The position numbers and the translations under genes were made by a program. Positions 7,846 to 15,158 of a DNA stretch of 22,314 bases are shown here, piece after piece. The DNA lies in IMG/VR virus record IMGVR_UViG_3300028198_000202, positions 1 to 22,314 of that record, one strand, 5' to 3'. The notes below the pieces were generated by a model. It searched no databases. It saw nothing but the letters and a program-made list of their open reading frames with translations, and had not been told where the DNA came from. How positions within the stretch are numbered: the first letter of the stretch is position 1; every line of letters starts with the position of its first letter. The stretch is from a virus.

Positions 7846-8916
7846 ATGCGTGTAAATTATGAAGTATTACAGAATTTTGTAGACATAGATGATTTAGAAT
7901 TAAATTATCACAGAGTTACAAATGATATAAATTCTATTGATATAGAGGACGGTATTGAATGGATTTTCAAATACTATAGAGAAAAGGGATTTCCACATTA
8001 TACTGTACGAGAAGAAGAAAAAAATTCACATATAAATTCATTGAGAAAATTTGATTCGGATAGTATTTTTATTGATAATCAAATACAACAAACTATGCAT
8101 GGTTTGAGATTGGCTTGGAATTATTTTCCTCATTGGGTAGATGTTCAATGTGGAAATTCTAAAATGCCACCTATTGGATATTTCAATGATGATGATTTAC
8201 TCAAAACAATAATTAGAAAAACTTGGAAGTATGAAGAAAAACACGGTAATAATAAATTTACAGAAAATCGTTTTAGACAGAGTTTAAAATTATATCAAGG
8301 TTCTCAAGCAGTGAGTAATTTTAGACCAAGTGCAGCAAAAGTTATTTATGAGAAGTTTGGTGGTGATGGAGTGATACGAGATATGAGTTGTGGTTGGGGT
8401 GGACGATTGATTGGATTTTTAGCATCAAAAAACACTAAACATTATATCGGTACAGAACCATCAACAAAAACATATGACGGGTTGTTAAAAATGAAAAAAG
8501 AATTTTCATATTTGGGAAAACAAATAGATATATATAAACAAGGAAGTGAAGACTTTATTCCAGAAAAAGAATCAATCGATTTATGTTTCACTTCTCCACC
8601 TTATTTCGATACCGAAAAATATTCGGATGAATCAACACAAAGTTTTAAAAAATTCCCATCCGAGAACGAGTGGGTTAATGGTTTTTTAAAAAAGACCATA
8701 AAAAATTGTTATTACGGATTGAAGAAAAATGGTTATATGTTAATTAACATTGCAAATACACCAAAATATAAATTCATAGAGAAAGAAACAGTAAATATAT
8801 CAAGTGAGATTGGGTTTATAAAAGAACCTACTGTAGATTTGATATTATCAAGTGTGGCTGGTAAAGGAATAAAAACTGAACCAGTATTTGTATTCAGAAA
8901 GGGCAATAATGGATAG
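7846..8916 (+). CDS. DNA amino-methyltransferase-like protein (SPPY family), paralogue of 18541
   Basis: Class I SAM-dependent methyltransferase fold. A glycine-rich motif I, DMSCGWGGRLIGFLAS (179-194), is followed by acidic TEPS (SAM ribose binding) and the catalytic motif IV FTSPPYF with Ser250-Pro-Pro-Tyr253. SPPY motifs are typical of exocyclic amino methyltransferases (N4-cytosine or N6-adenine). Motif I precedes motif IV, unlike in the beta-class enzyme immediately downstream. The ~170-residue N-terminal region (including HGLRLAWNYFPHWVD and FRQSLKLYQGSQAVSNFRPSAAK) is probably for target recognition. The 402-aa protein at 18541 has the same architecture. The gene overlaps the next methyltransferase by 8 nt. 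Whether the target is DNA or another molecule is not settled by the sequence. Confidence 0.82.
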   Translation: MRVNYEVLQNFVDIDDLELNYHRVTNDINSIDIEDGIEWIFKYYREKGFPHYTVREEEKNSHINSLRKFDSDSIFIDNQIQQTMHGLRLAWNYFPHWVDVQCGNSKMPPIGYFNDDDLLKTIIRKTWKYEEKHGNNKFTENRFRQSLKLYQGSQAVSNFRPSAAKVIYEKFGGDGVIRDMSCGWGGRLIGFLASKNTKHYIGTEPSTKTYDGLLKMKKEFSYLGKQIDIYKQGSEDFIPEKESIDLCFTSPPYFDTEKYSDESTQSFKKFPSENEWVNGFLKKTIKNCYYGLKKNGYMLINIANTPKYKFIEKETVNISSEIGFIKEPTVDLILSSVAGKGIKTEPVFVFRKGNNG

Positions 8917-10450
8917 TAAACTAATCAACGGAAATAGTTTAGAAGTTTTAAAAGATTACGATGATAATTCAGTAGATTTACTTTGCACAGACCCACCATA
9001 CGGATACGGATTTATGGGTAAAGATTGGGATCAGACACTTCCACCACGAAAGATTTTCGAGGAATGTTTAAGAGTATTGAAACCAGGTTCATTAGCATTT
9101 GTAATGAGTGCACCAAGAAGTGATGTTCAATACAGAATGGCACAGATGTTAGAGGAAGTTGGATTTAATGTGAGTTTCACACCAATATATTGGACATATG
9201 CTACAGGATTTCCAAAGGCTATGAATATTGGAAAAGCAGTTGATAAGAGATTGGGTGCTGAACGAGAGGTTATTGAAACAAAAAAATATACAAGGAAAAA
9301 TGACGCCAGTTTCGCCTACACAGATGGTAATAATAGGTCTGAACCATTTAAAGCTGGTGAACATGAATATGATATTACAGAACCATCATCAGACAAAGCA
9401 AAAGAGCTTGATGGTTCATATGCAGGTTATCAACCAAAACCAGCAGTAGAAGTGGTGATTGTGGCAATGAAACCATTAGAACAAAAAGGTTATTTAGACC
9501 AAGCACTTGATAATCAAAAGGGAGTAACTTGGTTAGATGATTGTAGAATACCATTTGCAGGTATGAGAGATAAAGAACAGTTTGATAAAGATAATGTTGC
9601 TGCTATGATGAACTTTGATGGGAAATATGAAAAAGGTGAAGGTAAGATGTATGAAGGTGGATGGGAAAAACCAAATAGAGAAGGATTATCAAGAGGAATA
9701 CAAGCATCAAGAAAAACCACAAAGAGAAAACCACGAGAAGAAAATACGGTATTTAAGACAAGTGGATTTAAGAGTGAAGATAATGATACAGCAGATGCAT
9801 CACCACTTGGTAGATTTGCCGCTAACCTATTAGTAAGTGATAAAGTATTAGATACAGGTAAGAAAACTAAATCAACTGGTGGCCGAGCATATCAAAACAC
9901 AAATGAGATGTTTAGTGGTGGTTGGGCATATGATGAAGAAGGAACTGGAGAGAATCCAGGTAAAGGAGATGAGGGAGATTTTAGTAGATATTATAGTTTA
10001 GATGAGTGGTGGAAAAGTAGATTGGTAAAATTAAATCCAGAAGTTCAACGGACATTTCCATTTTTAGTTGTTCCCAAGGCGAGTAAGTCAGAAAAAAATA
10101 TGGGATTGGATGATTTTGAAAAACAACAAAAGATATATAATGGTCAAAGTCCAGAATCAAGTAAAGATATGAAAGGTGTAGATAAGAAATTCACTACACA
10201 ACCAACTAAAAACAACCACCCAACGGTAAAACCACTCCAACTATTCAGTTATTTAGTAACACTTGGGAGTAGAAAAGATGATGTAGTGTTAGACCCGTTT
10301 ATGGGTAGTGGCACCACACCAATATCTTGTGTGACTTTAGATAGAAAATACTTGGGGATAGAGAGAGAAAAAGATTATTTTGAAATTGCCGAAGCACGAG
10401 TAAAGAAGGCAATCAATCCAGCAAACTTAGTAGAACACGACTTTTTTTAA
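8909..10450 (+). CDS. Beta-class DNA N6-adenine/N4-cytosine methyltransferase
   Basis: Methylates an exocyclic amino group in DNA. Motif IV, LLCTDPPYGYGF, lies near the N-terminus (Asp28-Pro-Pro-Tyr31). The SAM-binding region is at the C-terminus: NNHPTVKPLQLFSYL, then VVLDPFMGSGTT (motif I, ~459-470) and YLGIEREKDYF. Motif IV before motif I defines the beta class (CcrM/type III Mod group), and DPPY favours N6-adenine. The long middle region (~90-430) is the target-recognition part and holds an unusually Gly/Lys-rich stretch. I place the start at ATG 8909, with AAAGGG 5 nt upstream. A TTG at 8888 would add seven residues inside the previous gene. No restriction partner is present, so it is probably a solitary protective methylase. 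Confidence 0.92.
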   Translation: MDSKLINGNSLEVLKDYDDNSVDLLCTDPPYGYGFMGKDWDQTLPPRKIFEECLRVLKPGSLAFVMSAPRSDVQYRMAQMLEEVGFNVSFTPIYWTYATGFPKAMNIGKAVDKRLGAEREVIETKKYTRKNDASFAYTDGNNRSEPFKAGEHEYDITEPSSDKAKELDGSYAGYQPKPAVEVVIVAMKPLEQKGYLDQALDNQKGVTWLDDCRIPFAGMRDKEQFDKDNVAAMMNFDGKYEKGEGKMYEGGWEKPNREGLSRGIQASRKTTKRKPREENTVFKTSGFKSEDNDTADASPLGRFAANLLVSDKVLDTGKKTKSTGGRAYQNTNEMFSGGWAYDEEGTGENPGKGDEGDFSRYYSLDEWWKSRLVKLNPEVQRTFPFLVVPKASKSEKNMGLDDFEKQQKIYNGQSPESSKDMKGVDKKFTTQPTKNNHPTVKPLQLFSYLVTLGSRKDDVVLDPFMGSGTTPISCVTLDRKYLGIEREKDYFEIAEARVKKAINPANLVEHDFF

Positions 10451-10451
10451 T

Positions 10452-11855
10452 ATGGCAGAAACATTAACACATTTCGGACATTCATTTCAAAAGAAAATAA
10501 TAGTATTATTATTATTCAATCGTAGATTTTTGCAAACAATTAATGATATATTGGAACCAGATTATTTTGATTCCGATGCAGATAAATGGTTGGTAAATTG
10601 TATAAAGAAGTATTATGAGAAGTATAAAGTAGAACCAACATTAGAAGCAATAAAAATACAAATAGATGAACTTAGTTCAGAAGTTTTAAAGAAATCAGTA
10701 GTGGATAATTTAAGAGAGGTATTTCAACTTAGAGAGGCAACTGATTTAAATTTTGTAGAAGAAAAGTCCATAGAGTTTTGTAAAAATCAAACATTAAAAA
10801 CTGCAATAATGCAATCTGTAGATTTATTAGAACGTCACGATTATGATGGTATAAAAACTACAATTGATGCGGCAATGAAGGCAGGAACTACAAAAGATTT
10901 AGGACATGATTATATAGAGGGATTGGAAGAAAGATTAACACATTCAACACGAGATACTGTTGCTACAGGTTGGGATATTATAGATGAAGTGATGGATGGG
11001 GGTTTAGGAAAAGGTGAGTTAGGAGTTATTGTAGCACCAGCTGGTATTGGTAAAACTTGGTGTTTACAGAGATTGGTATCAGAGACTATAAAAAGAGGTA
11101 ATACCGCAATACATTACACATTAGAATTAAACCAATCTTATGTTGGATTAAGATATGATACTATATTTTCAGGAATACCCACAGGAGAAATTAAGTTTCA
11201 ACAAGAAACTGTTAAGAAGGCATTAGAAAAAGTAAAGGGAAAATTATTAATAAAATATTTTCCAACACGGTCAGCATCAGTACAGACATTAAATGCACAT
11301 TTAAAACAAGTAGAGTTAAGTGGATTTAAACCAGATATCGTTATAGTAGATTATGCAGATATTATGAGAGATATTAGTGGTGGTAAAGAGTTAAGACACC
11401 AATTAGGAAACATTTATGAAGACCTACGAGGATTAGCGGGAGAGATGGATATACCAATATGGACAGCTTCACAAGCTAATCGTTCAGCACTTGAAGAAGA
11501 TGTGATTGATGCCAGTAAAGTTGCAGAGGCGTATAGTAAAGTTATGACTTCAGATTTTGTAGTTAGTGTTAGTAGAAAGATTGAGGATAAGGTTGGAAAT
11601 ACGGCAAGATTCCACGTGATTAAAAATAGGTTTGGAGTGGATGGAATTACTTACCCAGCAACTATGAATACTAACATTGGTAAGATAGATGTACATAGAC
11701 CATCATCATTAAGTGGACAAGAGGCATCAAAAAAGATGGTAAATTCAGAAGATTTTTTGAAACAAACATTGAGAAATAAATATAAAGATTATAAGAGTAG
11801 TGAAGAAGCGGGAGAAGAAAAAACTTCTGACAAAAACTTTACTGATTTTGGTTAA
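10452..11855 (+). CDS. 41: Replicative DNA helicase, T4 gp41 / DnaB-like
   Basis: Hexameric fork helicase of the RecA-fold DnaB family. The N-terminal ~150 residues are helical, as expected for the oligomerisation/primase-contact domain (HFGHSFQKKIIVLLLFNRRFL, EPDYFDSDADKWLV). The motor domain shows Walker A VAPAGIGKT (194-202), motif H1a HYTLELNQSY with Glu225, Walker B IVIVDYADIM and a sensor-like WTASQANRSAL. At 467 aa it matches T4 gp41 (475 aa). The ATG at 10452 begins one base after the methyltransferase stop. The charged tail (EEAGEEKTSDKN) may be a protein-interaction site. No gp61-like primase was seen in this window. Confidence 0.94.
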   Translation: MAETLTHFGHSFQKKIIVLLLFNRRFLQTINDILEPDYFDSDADKWLVNCIKKYYEKYKVEPTLEAIKIQIDELSSEVLKKSVVDNLREVFQLREATDLNFVEEKSIEFCKNQTLKTAIMQSVDLLERHDYDGIKTTIDAAMKAGTTKDLGHDYIEGLEERLTHSTRDTVATGWDIIDEVMDGGLGKGELGVIVAPAGIGKTWCLQRLVSETIKRGNTAIHYTLELNQSYVGLRYDTIFSGIPTGEIKFQQETVKKALEKVKGKLLIKYFPTRSASVQTLNAHLKQVELSGFKPDIVIVDYADIMRDISGGKELRHQLGNIYEDLRGLAGEMDIPIWTASQANRSALEEDVIDASKVAEAYSKVMTSDFVVSVSRKIEDKVGNTARFHVIKNRFGVDGITYPATMNTNIGKIDVHRPSSLSGQEASKKMVNSEDFLKQTLRNKYKDYKSSEEAGEEKTSDKNFTDFG

Positions 11856-11862
11856 TTTTAAA

Positions 11863-11885
11863 ATATTCGGGATAGAACCGAATAT
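11863..11885 (+). other. Perfect 8-bp inverted repeat after the helicase gene
   Basis: ATATTCGG (11863-11870) and CCGAATAT (11878-11885) form a perfect stem around a 7-nt GATAGAA loop, beginning 7 nt after the helicase stop. The following sequence is A/T-rich but has no clean run of U, so it is a weak candidate terminator. It could equally stabilise or process the mRNA, or be a protein-binding palindrome. It lies in the longest non-coding stretch of the window (11856-11963), where nothing else convincing is present. Confidence 0.4.
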
Positions 11886-11963
11886 ATATAATATTTATTT
11901 ATGGTTGGGAAAGTAAATTGAAAATAAAAAAGATTTTCTCTCTACTTTTATTAAGGATTTGGT

Positions 11964-12104
11964 ATGGCTAGACCTCAAAAATATTTTACTAAAAAAGAGC
12001 AAATTGAAGCTCGCAGGGCACGACAACGGAAATATTATTATAGGAATAGAGATATAATTCTTAATAAGAAGATAAAGAAATATTGGGCAAATAAATATAA
12101 ATAG
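11964..12104 (+). CDS. Very small basic protein (46 aa), paralogue of the protein at 7655
   Basis: A short open frame, ATG 11964 to TAG 12102-12104, preceded by AAGGA at 11953-11957 with 6-nt spacing. It encodes MARPQKYFTKKEQIEARRARQ and continues with KYYYRNRDIILNKKIKKYWANKYK. Over the first 32 residues it matches the 62-aa protein at 7655 at 14 positions with no gaps, which shows it is a real gene. It is extremely Lys/Arg/Tyr-rich, which fits nucleic-acid binding. The function is unknown. It could be a remnant of a duplicated gene or of a homing-endonuclease-associated element, but no catalytic residues are visible. Confidence 0.75.
   Translation: MARPQKYFTKKEQIEARRARQRKYYYRNRDIILNKKIKKYWANKYK
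12096..12103 (+). promoter_or_regulatory. Possible T4-like late promoter box (TATAAATA)
   Basis: An exact TATAAATA octamer, the T4 late-promoter -10 consensus, ends 22 nt before the GTG of the ribonucleotide reductase gene. It overlaps the last codons of the 46-aa gene (Tyr-Lys-stop) and the genome is AT-rich, so chance is a real possibility. A late promoter before a nucleotide-metabolism gene would also be unusual. Confidence 0.2.
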
Positions 12105-12125
12105 TTTTTAGAAGGGAAGTTACGA

Positions 12126-14114
12126 GTGGAATTTAAGTTATCGGAAAATTTTATAAATAAGTACAAGAGAAAAAAACCACCATTTGGTTTTAATGGTTTA
12201 GGTGAATTGGTGTATATGAGAACCTATTCTCGTATCAAAGAAGATGGTAAAAATGAACGTTGGTGGGAAACAGTTCGTAGGGTTGTAGAAGGTACTTACT
12301 CGATGCAAAAAAATTGGATTGATCAACATCAACTTGGTTGGAATGCTTGGCAAGCTCAAGCATCAGCTCAAGAAATGTATGAGAGAATTTTCAATATGAA
12401 ATTTTTACCACCAGGGCGTGGTTTGTGGGCGATGGGAACTCCAATCACCGAAGAAAAGAAGTTATATGCGGCATTAAATAATTGTGCCTTTGTTTCTACT
12501 TCTACAATAAAAGACGATTACTCGAAACCATTTTGTTTTTTAATGGATGCATCAATGTTAGGTGTTGGAGTTGGTTTTGATACAAAGGGGGCTGGTCATG
12601 TACATATAAAGGGCCCTAACAACGACAGACAAGAAGAAGTTTATGAGATTCCCGATACACGAGAGGGATGGGTTGAAAGTTTGAGATTGTTGTTAGAGTC
12701 ATTTTTTCATGGAACGGCCCCTGTTACATTTGATTATACGAAAGTTAGAGATGAGGGAGAACCAATCAAAGGGTTTGGTGGAGTTTCAAGTGGCCACGAA
12801 CCTTTAAAAGAAGTTCACGAAAGTATTAGAAATGTATTGAATAATAATTTAAATAATCCAATTACCGTAACTACAATTGTGGATATAATGAACCTAATTG
12901 GTAAATGTGTCGTAGCAGGGAATGTAAGACGAACGGCGGAGATTGTGTTCGGTGATCCCTATGATGACGAGTATTTGGATTTAAAAAATTATAAAGTTAA
13001 TCCAGACAGAGAACAATATGGGTGGACTTCAAACAATAGTATTTTTGCAGAACTAGGTATGGATTATACTGATGTGTGTAAGAGAATTAATGATAATGGC
13101 GAACCAGGATTCGCATGGTTAGACAATATGAGAAAATTTTCTCGTATGCAAAATGGTGGAGATAATAAAGACCATAGAGTAGCGGGTGGAAATCCTTGTC
13201 TTGAACAATCACTTGAATCATATGAGTTATGTTGTTTAGTAGAGACGTTTCCAAACAATCACGATTCATTAGAGGACTATCAAAGAACACTTAAATATGC
13301 TTATCTGTATGCCAAAACCGTAACATTAGGTAAAACTCATTGGCCCGAAACCAATAGAGTTATGTTAAGAAATAGACGGATTGGATGTAGTGTAAGTGGT
13401 GTTGCACAATTCATTACAAAACACGGAATGGAAGAATTAAGAACTTGGTTAGAAAACGGATACGACACTATACAAGAATGGGATAAACAATATAGTGATT
13501 GGTTCGCAGTTCCAAAATCTATCAAGACCACGAGTGTTAAACCAAGTGGAACAGTTTCCTTATTAGTAGGGGCAACTCCTGGAATGCACTATCCAGAAAG
13601 TAGATTTTATATTCGAAGAATAAGAGCATCTAAACATTCAGAATTATTAGAACCGTTGAAACGGGCAGGTTATACGGTAGAACCAGCGTTTGGTTCAGAA
13701 GATAGTACCGTTGTTATAGAAGTACCAGTTGATGTTGGAGAAGGTATAAGAACTGCAAGTGATTTATCAATATGGGAACAATTCAGTTTAGCCGCATTCT
13801 TACAACGACATTGGGCAGATAACCAAGTTAGTTGTACGGCAACATTCGACCCCGAAACAGAAGCAGATGAACTACCACACGTGTTGAATTATTTTCAATA
13901 TAGATTAAAAGGTATATCATTATTACCACGACATGAGTTAGGTGCTTATAAACAAATGCCATATGAAGCAATTGATGAGAAAACTTATAATAAAAAATTA
14001 AAAAAATTAGGTAGGTTGAGTTTTGTAGGTATTGAAGGTGAGGAAGCGGAAATAGACAAATTTTGTAATAACGATGTTTGTGAAATTCCAGGAGAAATAA
14101 TTTATGAGTCATAA
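12126..14114 (+). CDS. nrdJ: Adenosylcobalamin-dependent (class II) ribonucleotide reductase
   Basis: Reduces ribonucleotides to deoxyribonucleotides using a B12-generated thiyl radical, so it needs neither oxygen nor a NrdB partner. The sequence resembles the monomeric Lactobacillus-type enzyme. Key residues align with constant spacing: Cys120 (NNCAFVST), Cys358 and Glu360 (GGNPCLEQ, radical Cys and acid) and Cys369 (ELCCLVE), equivalent to Cys119/408/410/419 in the L. leichmannii enzyme. The C-terminal redox pair Cys647-x4-Cys652 (FCNNDVCEI) has the spacing of its Cys731/736. Other signatures are FLPPGRGLWAMGT, GVGVGFDTKG, AGNVRRTAE and KPSGTVSLL. Its 662 aa is shorter than the ~739 of that enzyme. 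The GTG start follows GAAGGGAAG. The gene overlaps the next one by 11 nt. T4 itself uses class I NrdAB. Confidence 0.95.
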   Translation: MEFKLSENFINKYKRKKPPFGFNGLGELVYMRTYSRIKEDGKNERWWETVRRVVEGTYSMQKNWIDQHQLGWNAWQAQASAQEMYERIFNMKFLPPGRGLWAMGTPITEEKKLYAALNNCAFVSTSTIKDDYSKPFCFLMDASMLGVGVGFDTKGAGHVHIKGPNNDRQEEVYEIPDTREGWVESLRLLLESFFHGTAPVTFDYTKVRDEGEPIKGFGGVSSGHEPLKEVHESIRNVLNNNLNNPITVTTIVDIMNLIGKCVVAGNVRRTAEIVFGDPYDDEYLDLKNYKVNPDREQYGWTSNNSIFAELGMDYTDVCKRINDNGEPGFAWLDNMRKFSRMQNGGDNKDHRVAGGNPCLEQSLESYELCCLVETFPNNHDSLEDYQRTLKYAYLYAKTVTLGKTHWPETNRVMLRNRRIGCSVSGVAQFITKHGMEELRTWLENGYDTIQEWDKQYSDWFAVPKSIKTTSVKPSGTVSLLVGATPGMHYPESRFYIRRIRASKHSELLEPLKRAGYTVEPAFGSEDSTVVIEVPVDVGEGIRTASDLSIWEQFSLAAFLQRHWADNQVSCTATFDPETEADELPHVLNYFQYRLKGISLLPRHELGAYKQMPYEAIDEKTYNKKLKKLGRLSFVGIEGEEAEIDKFCNNDVCEIPGEIIYES

Positions 14115-15093
14115 ATTAGAATATTTATGGTTAGATGGATGTACACCAACTCAAATTAGGTATAAGACAAAAGTTGTAAAAGAACCATTAAAAGTACCTG
14201 AATGGGGATTCGATCCCATTTGGGGATTTGATGGTAGTTCTACTGAACAGGCAGATGGTGGTAGTTCTGATTGTCAATTAAAACCAGTAAGGGTTTACCC
14301 AAATCCATTAGAAGAAGATAGTTCTATCGTATTGTGTGAAGTCTATAATGTAGATGACACACCACACAAATCTAATACAAGAAGATTATTAGAAGAAACT
14401 ATACCTGGTGGTATTGATGAATGGGTTGGTTTTGAACAAGAATACACATTATTTAAAGATGCTATACCATTAGGGTGGCCTGAAGTTGGAGAACCTAATC
14501 CACAAGGAGATTATTATTGTGGTAGAAATATCGGTGAAAATATTTCAAGAGAACATTTAAATGCTTGTATCAAAGCTGGTATTAGTATTTGTGGAACTAA
14601 CGCAGAGGTAATGTTAGGACAATGGGAATATCAGATTGGTGCAGGTGGTTCTATTCATATGAGTGATGATTTGTGGGTAGCCCGTTGGTTGATGGAAAGA
14701 ATTTGTGAGAAACACGGATTATCAGTATCCTTACATCCCAAACCAGTAAGTGGTGATTGGAATGGTGCAGGTTGTCATACTAATTTCTCTACAAAACATA
14801 TGAGGGAAGATGGTGGTTATGATAAGATAATAGAAGCCTGTGAAAAACTATCAAAAAATCCACAAGAACATATTGATGTGTATGGTCAAGATAATGACAA
14901 AAGACTTACAGGAGAACATGAAACTTGTTCTATTGAAGAATTTCGTTATGGTGTTTCAGATAGAGGAGCATCTATCCGTATTCCGTGGCAGGTGGAAAGG
15001 GATGGTAAAGGTTATTTAGAAGATAGACGACCATCTTCAAATTGTGATCCATATGTGGTTTCACAAAAATTAATGGAAACTATTTGCAAATAA
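14104..15093 (+). CDS. glnII: Type II glutamine synthetase (GlnII-like)
   Basis: Condenses glutamate and ammonia to glutamine using ATP. It is full length (329 aa, like rhizobial GlnII) with every GSII landmark: HKLEYLWLDG (3-12), WGFDGSSTEQADG (40-52), metal-binding EQEYTL (Glu111, Glu113), GTNAEVMLGQWEYQ (Glu168, Glu175), DWNGAGCHTNFST with His225, RLTGEHET (267-273), DRGASIRIP (286-294) and GYLEDRRPSSNCDPY with Glu306. The PW after RIP replaces the Arg seen in animal enzymes, but bacterial GlnII also varies here, so it should be active. It overlaps nrdJ by 11 nt and is therefore co-translated with it. A role in supplying amide nitrogen for purine and CTP synthesis, or in resetting host nitrogen control, is inference. 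Confidence 0.95.
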   Translation: MSHKLEYLWLDGCTPTQIRYKTKVVKEPLKVPEWGFDPIWGFDGSSTEQADGGSSDCQLKPVRVYPNPLEEDSSIVLCEVYNVDDTPHKSNTRRLLEETIPGGIDEWVGFEQEYTLFKDAIPLGWPEVGEPNPQGDYYCGRNIGENISREHLNACIKAGISICGTNAEVMLGQWEYQIGAGGSIHMSDDLWVARWLMERICEKHGLSVSLHPKPVSGDWNGAGCHTNFSTKHMREDGGYDKIIEACEKLSKNPQEHIDVYGQDNDKRLTGEHETCSIEEFRYGVSDRGASIRIPWQVERDGKGYLEDRRPSSNCDPYVVSQKLMETICK

Positions 15094-15096
15094 AGC

Positions 15097-15126
15097 TTGA
15101 CTTATATAGGTTTTTATTCGTATATT
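15097..15126 (+). promoter_or_regulatory. Candidate sigma70-like promoter for the DNA polymerase gene
   Basis: TTGACT (15097-15102) and TATATT (15121-15126) are separated by 18 nt. Each matches five of six consensus positions. The element lies in the 65-nt gap after glnII, ~30 nt before the polymerase ATG. Transcription of T4-like early and middle replication genes by the host sigma factor makes it plausible. If the host is from Bacteroidota, whose consensus differs, the match would mean less. Confidence 0.45.
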
Positions 15127-15158
15127 CACATATGTTAAATTGGAAAGTTATAATATAA

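Noticed and set aside
8888-8908. TTG start that would lengthen the beta-class methyltransferase by seven residues
   Set aside because: The ATG at 8909 has AAAGGG at good spacing, and the protein then begins directly at the conserved start of the fold.
9228-9833. Several 70-aa open frames inside the beta-class methyltransferase on both strands
   Set aside because: They are out-of-frame readings of the repetitive Gly/Lys-rich target-recognition region, with low-complexity translations and no start signals.
11918-11971. 17-codon TTG frame encoding a basic-hydrophobic peptide resembling a signal peptide
   Set aside because: It is very short, has no ribosome-binding site, ends inside the 46-aa gene and shows no similarity to support it.
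13828-14112. 94-aa minus-strand open frame under the nrdJ 3' end
   Set aside because: It is antisense to the conserved class II reductase C-terminus, including its CxxxxC pair, and its composition is that of a complement shadow.
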